Of a stretch of DNA of 49,987 nucleotides, positions 25,690 to 33,813 are shown piece after piece. The stretch lies in the NCBI GenBank assembly GCA_022450665.1, contig JAKUPQ010000008.1:1-49987 (forward strand), read 5' to 3'. The notes beneath the pieces are model-generated. The model did not search any database and was not told where the DNA came from. It worked only from the letters and a program-made list of their open reading frames with translations. Position numbers and translations under genes: made by a program. How positions within the stretch are numbered: position 1 is the stretch's first letter; the number at the start of each line of letters is the position of its first letter. Source of the DNA: Alphaproteobacteria bacterium (GTDB lineage: Bacteria > Pseudomonadota > Alphaproteobacteria > Rickettsiales > VGDC01).

Positions 25690-27015
25690 TCAGGATGCAG
25701 CCGTACCAAAAAGATCATATTCATCGGCATCTTCAATATAAACCTGAATAATATCACCCGGCAAACACCGTTTTTTACCCATAGCAACATGCACCACACC
25801 GTCAATTTCCGGTGCATCGGCTGCGGTTCGGCCCGTAACGGTCTTACCTGCAACTTCATCCACCATCACATCCACTACATGGCCAATTTTACGCGCCAGA
25901 CGTGCGGCAGAAATTTCTTGCTGATGCTGCATGAAGCGATGCCAGCGTTCTTCTTTCACCGCTTCCGGCACTTCGTCCAACCCTAAGTCATTCGCACGCG
26001 CTCCTTCTACCGGCTCATATTTAAAGCACCCTACTCTATCCAGCTGGGCTTCGGTCAACCAATCAAGTAGCAGTTGAAAATCTTCTTCAGTTTCCCCTGG
26101 AAAACCTACAATAAACGTAGAACGAATTGCCAGCTCAGGGCAAATTTCCCGCCATGCTTTAATGCGCTCTAAAGTTTTGGTGATATTGCCTGGGCGCTTC
26201 ATTGCCTTCAACACTTTAGGGCTGGCATGTTGAAACGGAATATCCAGATATGGCAGAATTTTACCCTCGGCCATCAACGGAATCACATCATCCACATGAG
26301 GATAGGGATACACATAATGCAAGCGCGTCCAAACGCCTAACTCCCCTAATCCTATGCACAAATCTAAGAACCGCGATTGATACTCCGTATCGCGCCATGT
26401 ATCGGCTGCGTATTTAATATCCACGCCATAGGCGCTGGTATCTTGCGAAATGACCAACAGCTCTTTTACGCCACCTTTTACCAGATTCTCCGCCTCTTGC
26501 AGCACCTCGCCTACCAGACGACTCGCTAGTTTTCCGCGCAAATCGGGTATTATACAAAAACTACAGCTATTATTACAACCTTCTGATATTTTTAAATAAG
26601 CATAATGACGGGGAGTGAGTTTAATGCCATGGGCAGGAAGCAGATCAACAAATGGATCATGCAGCGGTGGCACGACTTCATGAACCGCATTTAATACATT
26701 TTCGTATTGTTGTGGCCCTGTAATTGCAGCCACCATGGGGTATTGCGCACGAATTACATCCGGCTCTGCGCCAAGGCATCCGGTAACAACTACTTTACCG
26801 TTTTCGGCCATCGCCTCGCCAATAGCATCCAGCGACTCATTGCGCGCCGAATCTAAAAAACCGCAAGTATTAACCACCACCACATCTGCACCGTCATAGC
26901 TGGGGGAGATTTCATAGCCTTCAGCACGCAATTGCGTGAGTATGCGCTCGGAATCTACTAATGCTTTTGGGCAGCCCAAGCTGACGAAACCCACTTTTGG
27001 TGCTGCTTGCGTCAT
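25690..27015 (-). CDS. rimO: Ribosomal protein uS12 methylthiotransferase RimO
   Basis: The 441-residue radical-SAM enzyme adds a methylthio group to the conserved aspartate of uS12. The N-terminal UPF0004 domain contains [37 protein letters not shown] and VTGCLGA, whose three cysteines hold one Fe-S cluster. The radical-SAM cluster motif is [11 protein letters not shown], and a C-terminal TRAM domain follows. The SLGCPKxLVDSE wording separates RimO from MiaB. The start at 27015 has AGGA upstream; an in-frame ATG at 27039 would leave a leader of only about a dozen bases behind the promoter at 27059-27087. Confidence 0.96.
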   Translation of the reverse strand: MTQAAPKVGFVSLGCPKALVDSERILTQLRAEGYEISPSYDGADVVVVNTCGFLDSARNESLDAIGEAMAENGKVVVTGCLGAEPDVIRAQYPMVAAITGPQQYENVLNAVHEVVPPLHDPFVDLLPAHGIKLTPRHYAYLKISEGCNNSCSFCIIPDLRGKLASRLVGEVLQEAENLVKGGVKELLVISQDTSAYGVDIKYAADTWRDTEYQSRFLDLCIGLGELGVWTRLHYVYPYPHVDDVIPLMAEGKILPYLDIPFQHASPKVLKAMKRPGNITKTLERIKAWREICPELAIRSTFIVGFPGETEEDFQLLLDWLTEAQLDRVGCFKYEPVEGARANDLGLDEVPEAVKEERWHRFMQHQQEISAARLARKIGHVVDVMVDEVAGKTVTGRTAADAPEIDGVVHVAMGKKRCLPGDIIQVYIEDADEYDLFGTAAS

Positions 27016-27058
27016 GTTCCTATCCCTATGAAATTTCACTATGTTCTAAAGTTGGCGG

Positions 27059-27087
27059 AATATAGTGAAAAACCACCCCCAAAGCAA
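27059..27087 (-). promoter_or_regulatory. Sigma-70-type promoter for rimO
   Basis: On the minus strand TTGCTT (27087-27082), a 17-base spacer and TATATT (27064-27059) precede the preferred rimO start by 43 bases. Confidence 0.6.
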
Positions 27088-27122
27088 GATATGTTTATAA
27101 TGCAAGCCTAGTGCGGTTTTGC

Positions 27123-27151
27123 TTGCTAATTCACATTTGTATATGTATTAT
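27123..27151 (+). promoter_or_regulatory. Sigma-70-type promoter for the S24-like regulator
   Basis: TTGCTA (27123-27128), a 17-base spacer and TATTAT (27146-27151) point toward the regulator gene at 27280. The inverted repeat at 27207-27229 lies between this promoter and the gene. Confidence 0.5.
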
Positions 27152-27206
27152 ATCTTCGCTTCCACCCCATGCATCGCTGTTACTAAACAATACAAGATTC
27201 CTGCAT

Positions 27207-27229
27207 CCTATATATGCATATTATATAGG
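27207..27229. promoter_or_regulatory. Inverted repeat, candidate operator of the S24-like regulator
   Basis: CCTATATA (27207-27214) and TATATAGG (27222-27229) form perfect 8-base arms around a 7-base spacer, 50 bases before the regulator start. The left arm is part of CATCCTATA, a word that recurs on the other side of the gene. Confidence 0.5.
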
Positions 27230-27279
27230 TAAAACAAAGGGCTGTACAATATCAACTCTGCTGAGGTAGGAACATTCTT

Positions 27280-27975
27280 ATGAACACAGAAATTGCTTCG
27301 ATCAGACAGCGCGAAAAATTTAAATCGCTTTTACGGGAACGCGGGATATCACTGCGTCGCATGTCTATAGATTTAGGATTAAATGAATCCTACTTCCAGC
27401 AATTTGTTACTTATGGCCGTCCTTCATATATAGAAGGAAACGTGTTGGAGCTTGCCGCGCAATATTTGGATATCAGCGCCGATGTGTTAGCGCCCGCCGG
27501 ACTGAACGAGCCAGAGCGAACCACACCATACGAAACCAGCGGCTATAAACACAACGATGGAACAATTGCGGTGATCCCCTGCTATGATTTATCCGTTAAG
27601 CTTGCGGCGGATGATTGGCGAAATGAGCAGTATCAAACGCACCACATGACCTTTTCACGACAGATGCTGCGAAGCATCACACCGGTTTTGCCCGATAATC
27701 TGGCAATGCTGGTTGTTGCAAATGATGCGATGTCGCCATTATTGCAACAAGGCGACAATGTTCTGCTTGATTGCACCTGCACCACCGCCACACAAGATGG
27801 TATTTATGCAATTCTTCACGATTCGTATATGCTTATTAAGCGCCTGACCATCGACCCGGTACGAAAACTGGTAACTTTGTCGCCCGACAACCCTGCCTAT
27901 CCAAACACCAGAGAATACAGTATTATAGACCTGCCATTAGCAGGTCGCGTAATCTGGGCAGGTAAAAAACTTTAA
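27280..27975 (+). CDS. LexA/CI-like transcriptional regulator with non-catalytic S24 domain
   Basis: The 231-residue protein has an N-terminal helix-turn-helix (about 10-55, LRERGISLRRMSIDLGLNES) and a C-terminal S24 fold (about 95-230). The motif that normally holds the catalytic serine (GDSMxP) reads NDAMSPLLQQGDNVLLD, with alanine at residue 150. The lysine is kept in YMLIKRL (about 187) and LSPDNPAYP is also present. Self-cleavage is therefore unlikely, and it probably works as a conventional repressor that uses the domain for dimerisation. AGGAAC precedes the ATG. Inverted repeats with CATCCTATA cores lie on both sides and suggest autoregulation. The targets are unknown. Confidence 0.85.
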   Translation: MNTEIASIRQREKFKSLLRERGISLRRMSIDLGLNESYFQQFVTYGRPSYIEGNVLELAAQYLDISADVLAPAGLNEPERTTPYETSGYKHNDGTIAVIPCYDLSVKLAADDWRNEQYQTHHMTFSRQMLRSITPVLPDNLAMLVVANDAMSPLLQQGDNVLLDCTCTTATQDGIYAILHDSYMLIKRLTIDPVRKLVTLSPDNPAYPNTREYSIIDLPLAGRVIWAGKKL

Positions 27976-27980
27976 CGCAC

Positions 27981-28021
27981 ATCCTATATCATAGGATTGA
28001 CGCATCCAGCACCATCCTATA
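27981..28021. promoter_or_regulatory. Second inverted repeat and half site downstream of the regulator
   Basis: ATCCTAT (27981-27987) and ATAGGAT (27991-27997) are perfect 7-base arms with a 3-base spacer, and CATCCTATA recurs at 28013-28021. The same core occurs before the regulator gene. The sites lie upstream of the RluA-type gene. Confidence 0.45.
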
Positions 28022-28090
28022 CTCTGCCTTTCAAATGCACTTCAAGGCTTCCTTAAGCATTATTTTTATATGCATGAAGTGTGACAAATA

Positions 28091-28125
28091 TCCCGTGGGG
28101 TGTGAACACCCTGCGGGAGTTTTTG
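28091..28125 (+). terminator. Rho-independent terminator between regulator and pseudouridine synthase
   Basis: CCCG-GGGTG arms pair with CACCC-CGGG around TGAA (28092-28117) and are followed by a run of T residues. It probably ends the regulator transcript; an attenuator role for the next gene is possible. Confidence 0.75.
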
Positions 28126-28179
28126 TAGCAGAAAGGTAATATCGCTTTTCTTTCATCCCAATCCCGCTACACTGCGCCC

Positions 28180-28878
28180 ATGACACCCGAAGAAATTCAG
28201 CAGCGCGTATTGTATCGCGATGGATTAGTGCTTATCATTGATAAGCCTGCCGGAATTCCTGTGCATAGCGGCCCAAAGGGCGGGGAGAACCTCGAGCAGT
28301 ATTTCACCCATTTGTGTTATGGCTGGTCGAAGCCTCCAGCGCTGGCGCACCGTTTAGATCGTGACACCAGCGGATGTTTGGTTTTGGGGCGGCACCCCAA
28401 AGCACTGCGCAAATTAGGTCGGTTGTTTTCTGGTGCAGGGGTTGATAAAACCTATTGGGCAGTCACCCATGGCCACCCGACCAGCGACAGTGGCCAGATA
28501 AACCTGCCGCTTACCAAACAAAGCCGCAACAAACAAAGCTGGTGGGTTACCGTGGATCAAGCAGGCGGCAAGTCTTCGGTTACAGATTATAAAGTCTTAG
28601 GAAAAACTGAAAAATATAGCTGGATTGAATGCTACCCGCGTACAGGACGCACCCATCAGATTCGGGTGCATTTAGCCGCCATAGGCTGCCCTATTGTGGG
28701 CGAAACCATTTATGCAGGGCGCGAGCTAGACGACACCACTCAACCGGTGTTGCATCTGCTGTCGCGCAGCATAACCTTGCCACTCTCAGCAAATAAGCCA
28801 CCTATCACCACTACAGCAAGCCCACCAAAACATATGCATGATTTATTGCGTCAATGCGGTTGGAACCCCAACAGCTAA
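28180..28878 (+). CDS. RluA-family pseudouridine synthase without S4 domain
   Basis: The 232-residue protein is the catalytic domain alone: VLIIDKPAGIPVHSGPKGG (about 17-35), the active-site HRLDRDTSGCLVLG (Asp60) and the late YPRTGRTHQIRVHLAAIGCPI (in pieces, about 150-170). Members modify uridine in tRNA or 23S rRNA; the absence of an S4 domain recalls RluA/TruC types, but the target cannot be told. There is no clear ribosome binding site before ATG 28180. Its TAA overlaps the stop of the convergent histidine phosphatase gene by 4 bases. Confidence 0.9.
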   Translation: MTPEEIQQRVLYRDGLVLIIDKPAGIPVHSGPKGGENLEQYFTHLCYGWSKPPALAHRLDRDTSGCLVLGRHPKALRKLGRLFSGAGVDKTYWAVTHGHPTSDSGQINLPLTKQSRNKQSWWVTVDQAGGKSSVTDYKVLGKTEKYSWIECYPRTGRTHQIRVHLAAIGCPIVGETIYAGRELDDTTQPVLHLLSRSITLPLSANKPPITTTASPPKHMHDLLRQCGWNPNS

Positions 28879-29675
28879 ATATGCCGCGCTGAGGCTTGCG
28901 CATAAGAGGTTTTACATCCCCCTTCATACGGCTCCACAAGATGGGATTGAGGTAGGCTATAAGGGCGGCATTTTCCCTCATGCACCGTATCACCTACTGC
29001 TTGCTCTGCCGGATTTTCTATCACGCGTACCGCACAATTTTTTGGATTATCTTCTTTGCGCAGCCATTCCACATCTTTATTCAGCATTACCATTTCCAGT
29101 GTGCGATTGACCATACCATGTCCCACAATAATGACATCGGTATTAGGATCTTCCAGCGTTTCTGCATGATCGCTCAAAAACTGCTTTGCCCGCTCTACAA
29201 CATCAGCGCGGCTTTCGCTTATAATTTCTGCGCCATCACAATCTATACCATTTGGCGGCTTTGCCGTGTGGCGATTTTCCTTACGAGCCGCAATGAACTG
29301 TGCATTCTCTTTCGGCCATTTTTTTGCTATGGCGCGGCGATCTGTAACGCAGTTAAACAGCCCAAAGCATTGTTCGCGTAGGTTACTATCCTCCACTACT
29401 TCCACATTTTCTTTATCTGCTAATTGCGACCGAATAGCTTGAGAGGTTTGTTTTGCGCGCAAAAATGGGCTGTGAAAAATTTTTACTTTTCGTGATGCAC
29501 CTTCTGCCTCACTTAGCTTTTCAGATATCACTTCTCCCGCTTCCAGCGCTTGGCGATATCCCCACTCGGTAACACCTATTTCCTCGTCTTTTATCCCTTT
29601 ATAGTCAGGATGAAAGGCAAGTTTCGGATTAATATTGGCGATAGATTCGCCATGGCGCACAATGAATACTGTCAT
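28875..29675 (-). CDS. Histidine phosphatase superfamily protein
   Basis: The 266-residue protein begins TVFIVRHGESIANINP with the phospho-acceptor histidine of the RHG motif (about residue 8). HSPFLRAKQTSQAI holds the usual second arginine (about 75), and VIIVGHGMVNRTLEMV the second catalytic histidine (about 192). The acid region is near NLREQCFG. The C-terminal 50 residues are an extension with no recognisable domain. It could dephosphorylate a small metabolite or a protein; substrate unknown. Its stop overlaps that of the pseudouridine synthase gene by 4 bases, and DUF924 lies 17 bases upstream. Confidence 0.85.
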   Translation of the reverse strand: MTVFIVRHGESIANINPKLAFHPDYKGIKDEEIGVTEWGYRQALEAGEVISEKLSEAEGASRKVKIFHSPFLRAKQTSQAIRSQLADKENVEVVEDSNLREQCFGLFNCVTDRRAIAKKWPKENAQFIAARKENRHTAKPPNGIDCDGAEIISESRADVVERAKQFLSDHAETLEDPNTDVIIVGHGMVNRTLEMVMLNKDVEWLRKEDNPKNCAVRVIENPAEQAVGDTVHEGKCRPYSLPQSHLVEPYEGGCKTSYAQASARHI

Positions 29676-29692
29676 TTTGTATCTTTATTTTT

Positions 29693-30241
29693 TTAAAAGG
29701 AAGAATTTGGCTCTTTCAAAAACGCCTCTTCTTCTTTGGTCGATTTGCGCCCTAATACAGCATTTCTATGTGGATAGCGACCAAATTTATCAATAATTTT
29801 CTTATGCAGCTTTTCATATTTGAGTGTATTTTCGTCATCAATCGCCGTAAACAACTGCATAGCTACCTCATGGATTATAGCTGATTCGCTATGCATGAAC
29901 GGCATGTATAAAAAGCGCCGTTGTACTTTATCGAGCTTTTCATCATCTCCGTTTTCTATGGCTTCTTGTGCAAGGGCAAGCGCCATACTGTCATAAGCAA
30001 AGGCCTGTGCGCTGTTGCGATGCAAGTTGCGGGAAAACTGATCAATCACAATAATTTCTGCAAGCCGCCCTTGTGGGCTACGGCGCCAATGCCACAATTC
30101 TGCGGTTATCGCTGCAGCATGTGTTTGCGAAAAACGCTTACGAATAGACGCATCAAACACATCATCGCGTGCAAACCACTGCGAATATGTGGCGTCTTCT
30201 AACCAGAACTTCAACACGTCATCATACGCAGCTATAGCCAT
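29693..30241 (-). CDS. DUF924 family protein
   Basis: The 182-residue helical protein carries the DUF924 signatures: DVLKFWLEDATYSQWFARDD at the start, then LAEIIVIDQFSRNLHRNSAQAFAYD (in pieces, about 60-85), RRFLYMPFMHSES (about 105-118) and the closing FGRYPHRNAVLGRKSTKEEEAFL. The function of the family is unknown; its fold is TPR-like. It overlaps the end of the methyltransferase gene by 10 bases and lies 17 bases before the histidine phosphatase gene, suggesting a three-gene transcript. Confidence 0.88.
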   Translation of the reverse strand: MAIAAYDDVLKFWLEDATYSQWFARDDVFDASIRKRFSQTHAAAITAELWHWRRSPQGRLAEIIVIDQFSRNLHRNSAQAFAYDSMALALAQEAIENGDDEKLDKVQRRFLYMPFMHSESAIIHEVAMQLFTAIDDENTLKYEKLHKKIIDKFGRYPHRNAVLGRKSTKEEEAFLKEPNSSF

Positions 30242-30696
30242 CTTCGCACCTCATTTTTATAGCGCAAATAGGCGTCTCCCATTTCGCGCTCCATTTGTAT
30301 TTCTTCTGGCTTAACCCAAAAATTAGCGATTGCAAATATAAATGCCATTGCAACAAACCAGGGTGATAACGCTTCCAGATATATTGCCCAGCCTATCACC
30401 ACTAAAAACATTCCCATATAAATTGGATTGCGGCTATAGCGAAATGGCCCATTAACCACCAGCGATTTTACCGGCACAAAAGGTTTAAGAGGAGTTTGCG
30501 CTTTTTTGAATGCTTGTATCGCCAGATACATCACACTAAAACCAGCAAATACAAAAACCTGCCCTATAAAAGTGTAATTCTCTGGCACTACCGCCATTAT
30601 CGGAAATAAAGCGCGCAGACCGTACATCAGTATCATCGCAATCAACAGCCACACAGGTGGGACGATATGAGTGATTTTATGCGTCTCTGTGCGCAT
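30232..30696 (-). CDS. Isoprenylcysteine carboxyl methyltransferase (ICMT)-like membrane protein
   Basis: The 154-residue protein has four or five membrane segments. The family's SAM-binding region is near the end: NGPFRYSRNPIYMGMFLVV (about 85-103), followed by the acidic-arginine tail MEREMGDAYLRYKNEVRRW. Bacterial members methylate lipids or small hydrophobic compounds, not prenylated proteins; the substrate is unknown here. The next gene starts inside its last codons. Confidence 0.85.
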   Translation of the reverse strand: MRTETHKITHIVPPVWLLIAMILMYGLRALFPIMAVVPENYTFIGQVFVFAGFSVMYLAIQAFKKAQTPLKPFVPVKSLVVNGPFRYSRNPIYMGMFLVVIGWAIYLEALSPWFVAMAFIFAIANFWVKPEEIQMEREMGDAYLRYKNEVRRWL

Positions 30697-30822
30697 AGGC
30701 GCTCCTGCGATTACATATTGTTTATATCGTGTTTATAAAATACGCCCCTTTCCACTACTGAATAGTTGTAAGTATGGGCATAACGTGGCGAAGTAATTAT
30801 ATTTAGACATTAGGAGATTACC

Positions 30823-31071
30823 ATGCAATCTATTATTAAAGCAACATTCGCGGCCACCTTGCTCTTGGCCGTTGCAGCTTGCGGCAGCAGCCAAAGCGAC
30901 CGTGCACTCAGCGGCGCCGGTATTGGTGCTGGCGTTGGCTCAGCAGGCAGTGCCGCAACCGGCGGCAATGCAGTAACCGGTGCCGCTATTGGCGCAGGTG
31001 TAGGCGCAGCAGCCGGCGCACTCACCGATGAAGATGACATCGATTTTGGCAGACCCGCTTGGAGACGCTAA
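30823..31071 (+). CDS. Small glycine-zipper lipoprotein
   Basis: The 82-residue protein has a lipoprotein signal peptide (lipobox AVAAC, cysteine near residue 20) and a glycine-zipper stretch (GAGIGAGVGSAGSA to GAAIGAGVGAAAGAL, about 31-67) like that of OsmB or SlyB-type envelope proteins. It ends in an acidic tail DEDDIDFG. Its role is probably structural or stress-related in the outer membrane; no specific function is known. AGGAG lies 6 bases before the ATG, and a strong terminator follows 24 bases after the stop. Confidence 0.85.
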   Translation: MQSIIKATFAATLLLAVAACGSSQSDRALSGAGIGAGVGSAGSAATGGNAVTGAAIGAGVGAAAGALTDEDDIDFGRPAWRR

Positions 31072-31094
31072 GCCGCACCATATCGCAATTACCT

Positions 31095-31127
31095 AAAACC
31101 CCGCCAATACTATTTGGCGGGGTTTTT
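31095..31127 (+). terminator. Rho-independent terminator after the glycine-zipper lipoprotein
   Basis: AAAACCCCGCCAA (31095-31107) pairs perfectly with TTGGCGGGGTTTT (31114-31126) around a six-base loop and runs into a T tract. Confidence 0.93.
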
Positions 31128-31160
31128 CTTTGCGCAATTGCGGTTTTAAGCTAGGCTGTA

Positions 31161-31619
31161 ATGATGCTCATACTTTCTGTAATCATATTGTTGATTCTTG
31201 CGGCGTTATATAGAGGCCTCCACACCGCTTTTTATATTGCCCATATCATTGTGATGGTTCTGATAAGTATAAACTATCACCACTATTATGCTTTACCATA
31301 TACCGCCATAGGCACCAGTTTTATATGGCCGTTTTTTGTTGCACATATTCTTAGCATCAGCCTGTTTACCTTTGCAGCTTATGGCTACGATAAGCAAGCC
31401 GCACGCCATGGAAAATGGCGCATTAGCGAGCGTAGCTTAAAACATATGACATGGGTTGGCGGGACGATTGGCGCATTTTTTGGACAACGCTTTTTTCGTC
31501 ACAAATTGCGCAAGCGTAAATTTATCCGTATATATATTGCCACCTTGCTTGCACAACTCTTGCTAGGATATTTGTTCTGGCTACATTACACTGGCCGCAT
31601 TACAGTTTTCAGCTTTTAG
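31161..31619 (+). CDS. DUF1294 membrane protein
   Basis: The 152-residue protein has three or four membrane helices. The C-terminal half shows the DUF1294 pattern: AAYGYDKQAARHGKWRISE (about 73-91), then LKHMTWVGGTIGAFFGQRFF and RHKLRKRKF. The N-terminal part contains three hydrophobic stretches. The family's function is unknown; some members are fused to cold-shock domains, but none is seen here. The oxygenase-like pseudogene follows on the same strand. Confidence 0.85.
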   Translation: MMLILSVIILLILAALYRGLHTAFYIAHIIVMVLISINYHHYYALPYTAIGTSFIWPFFVAHILSISLFTFAAYGYDKQAARHGKWRISERSLKHMTWVGGTIGAFFGQRFFRHKLRKRKFIRIYIATLLAQLLLGYLFWLHYTGRITVFSF

Positions 31620-31670
31620 GCTTTGACTGGATTTAAGGCCAGCCACCTACAGCTTAGGAACAAAATTCAC

Positions 31671-32357
31671 GTGACCACTCCGCTATGTGAACCTACCATT
31701 ATGCTTGGGCAACAATCTGATAGCTATGATTTTATAGCTGGCCAACTTGCACATCATGGCTGGTGTGTCATTAGCAATTATTTTTCTGATGTTATGCTAC
31801 AAGCATTGCAACACCGGTTTTATGAAATTGAAAAGAGCGATGCGTTACAACCTGCTGGAATCGGGCGTGGAAAACATAATATCACCGCACCACAAATACG
31901 GCGCGATGAAACCCGATAGCTCAATCACGAAGATCCAACCGAAGCAGATTTTCTTTTGCAAATGGAAATTTTGCGCTGCGAATTGAATAAGCGCCTTATG
32001 TTAGGAATGTTCTTTTTTGAAGCGCATTTTGCACACTACCCTAAAGGTGCATATTATAAACGCCATTGCGATAGTTTTCGCGGCGCGAAAAACCGTATAA
32101 TATCCACAGTGTTATATTTAAATTCTGATTGGAAAAAAGAAAACGGCGGATTACTGGCGATGTATCGCGATGAGGATGCGACTGAGCCATTTGCAACCAT
32201 TACGCCGCATATAGGAAATTTTGTGTTATTTCTAAGCGAAGGAATTCCCCACGAAGTATTAACTGCCCACGCTCCACGCGCCAGTATCGCCGGATGGTTT
32301 CGCTGCAACGATAAGACACAGGCGCCTGCATTGCAAGCGCCTGTAATTACACCATAA
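31671..32357 (+). pseudogene. 2OG-Fe(II) oxygenase interrupted by one in-frame amber codon
   Basis: Two open pieces in the same frame (up to 31916 and from 31920) join across a single TAG at 31917-31919. Read through, the product is about 228 residues and looks like a prolyl-hydroxylase/SM-20-type dioxygenase. It has HFAHYPKGAYYKRHCDSF with the HxD iron ligands, then STVLYLNSDWKKENGGLL, GIPHEVL with the distal histidine and the 2OG-binding arginine in PRASIAGWFR. The context RRDETR-stop-LNHEDP fits the place of a tryptophan in relatives, so TGG to TAG is the simplest explanation. The start is uncertain: GTG 31671 (AGGA upstream) or ATG 31701. A recent pseudogene, a readthrough gene or a sequencing error are all possible. 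Confidence 0.8.
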
Positions 32358-32359
32358 CA

Positions 32360-32956
32360 TCAAGCTGGAACGTGACGCGTCACCTGATTCACATGCACAT
32401 CGCGGGCACCATGACGTTTTAAAATATCCCGCGCTTTCGTTTCGCGTTCTTGTGTGGGCGTACTAACCCAAAGCAATACACCGCCTTTGCGCTCCTGATC
32501 GCGATCGTGACTGTTACGGTGATTATGCAATATCCGCGACACTCCGTATCCAATCACTCCTCCCACCAGCGCCATGCCCAGCATTATGGCAATGTTCATA
32601 CCCATAGGTAATTCCGAGCCAATAATGGGCGCTGCAAGAAACACAGCCAAAATTATACCGCCGCCCACCAGCGAAGCATCCGCCAGACTTTTTTCTTCTG
32701 GGGTCACAAATACACCGCGTGGCGCACTTGGATCATTTTCCATTGCATATGGGTTGCGCGAAGGTCGGTTATACACATCCTGCATTTCATTCTCGTTACC
32801 TAATACGCTAATATCGTGCCGACCAAATTCAGCCAGCTCCAACTCATCAATTGCCGCAAGCAAGTGCTTGTCATCTGGAAATACACCCACTGCCTCGCGC
32901 ATTACTTCCGTATGGTCATCAACCAAGACTTCATCATTTTTTGGTTCCGTAAGCAT
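32360..32956 (-). CDS. YflT/general-stress-type membrane protein, unknown function
   Basis: The 198-residue protein starts with a region like the YflT/general stress domain (REAVGVFPDDKHLLAAIDEL, then FGRHDISVLGN, about 18-55). A glycine-rich pair of membrane helices (about 95-140, GGGIILAVFLAAPIIG and MNIAIMLGMALVGGVIGYG) and a C-terminal cytoplasmic part with VLLWVSTPTQERETKARDIL and RHGARDVHV follow. The second part resembles a repeat of the first fold. GGAG precedes the ATG by 8 bases. It faces the broken oxygenase gene with 2 bases between. Function unknown; a stress role is inferred from the domain. Confidence 0.75.
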   Translation of the reverse strand: MLTEPKNDEVLVDDHTEVMREAVGVFPDDKHLLAAIDELELAEFGRHDISVLGNENEMQDVYNRPSRNPYAMENDPSAPRGVFVTPEEKSLADASLVGGGIILAVFLAAPIIGSELPMGMNIAIMLGMALVGGVIGYGVSRILHNHRNSHDRDQERKGGVLLWVSTPTQERETKARDILKRHGARDVHVNQVTRHVPA

Positions 32957-33071
32957 AATATTTCTCCAGCAGATAAGTTAACTCTATTCGATTTAATAGT
33001 ATTCTACTTTAACTAAGGAGTCTGTTTGCAGATGCTTACGACGTATAAAAGCACTATAAAAAAGCGTTGTA

Positions 33072-33101
33072 ATTCATTGGTAATGAATAGCAGCCTTGCT
33101 G
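33072..33101. repeat. Two adjacent tight inverted repeats upstream of marC
   Basis: ATTCATT (33072-33078) and AATGAAT (33082-33088) flank a 3-base loop; CAGC (33091-33094) and GCTG (33098-33101) flank another. They lie in the 209-base gap between the stress-type gene and marC. Their role is unknown. Confidence 0.4.
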
Positions 33102-33165
33102 TAAGCGCATAACTGAGGCGCACACAAAGCTTTCTTATGCGCAAAATAAATGCTATACCCATTGC

Positions 33166-33807
33166 ATGGAATTTGAGTTCATTAAAACAGCATTCTTAAC
33201 GCTTTTCGTCGCTATTGATCCCCCGGGTTTAGCGGCAATTTTCGTTGCGCTCACAGCCCATATGAACAAAGTAGAGCGTAAGGCCACTGCAATTCGTGCG
33301 GTGACTATCGCTTTTTGCATTTTAATGGCCGCCGCCTTAGGGGGGCAGGCACTGCTTTCTATGCTAGGTATTGGCATTCCGGCGTTTCGAATCGCAGGAG
33401 GAATGCTATTGTTTTGGATTGCGGCAGAGATGATTTTTGAACGTCGGCAAGAGCGCAAAACTCACGCGGCAGAAGAAGCCATTGCCCATGATCACTTCAC
33501 CACCATCGCCGCTTTTCCTTTGGCCATTCCCCTTATGGCAGGGCCAGGCGCAATCACCGCCACCATTTTGCAGTCCAGCAATGTAGGCAACGATTGGATT
33601 GCCCTTGGCGCGCTGATTGGTATTTTGTTTGTGGTTTTGCTCATTTGTTTATTAGTATTTTTAATGGCAAACCCGCTAGACAGGCTGCTTGGCACTACGG
33701 GGCGCATAGTTTTAACACGTTTGCTAGGTGTATTGTTGGCAGCCCTTGCTATACAAACCGTGGGCGATGGTATTGTCGCCTTTATCCGCCATGCCGCTAT
33801 TGCCTGA
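33166..33807 (+). CDS. marC: MarC family inner-membrane protein
   Basis: The 213-residue protein has six membrane helices. The family signature is at the start, FLTLFVAIDPPGLAAIFVALT (in two parts), and the later segments FPLAIPLMAGPGAITATIL (about 123-141) and LTRLLGVLLAALAIQTVGDGI are typical. MarC proteins (UPF0056) were once linked to multidrug resistance, but their function is not established. It faces the HI0933-type gene with 6 bases between the stops. There is no clear ribosome binding site. Confidence 0.92.
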   Translation: MEFEFIKTAFLTLFVAIDPPGLAAIFVALTAHMNKVERKATAIRAVTIAFCILMAAALGGQALLSMLGIGIPAFRIAGGMLLFWIAAEMIFERRQERKTHAAEEAIAHDHFTTIAAFPLAIPLMAGPGAITATILQSSNVGNDWIALGALIGILFVVLLICLLVFLMANPLDRLLGTTGRIVLTRLLGVLLAALAIQTVGDGIVAFIRHAAIA

Positions 33808-33813
33808 TAGTGG

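Noticed and set aside
27280-27975. Prophage remnant suggested by the CI-like regulator
   Set aside because: No phage structural, integrase or excisionase genes lie nearby; the neighbours are rimO and a pseudouridine synthase.
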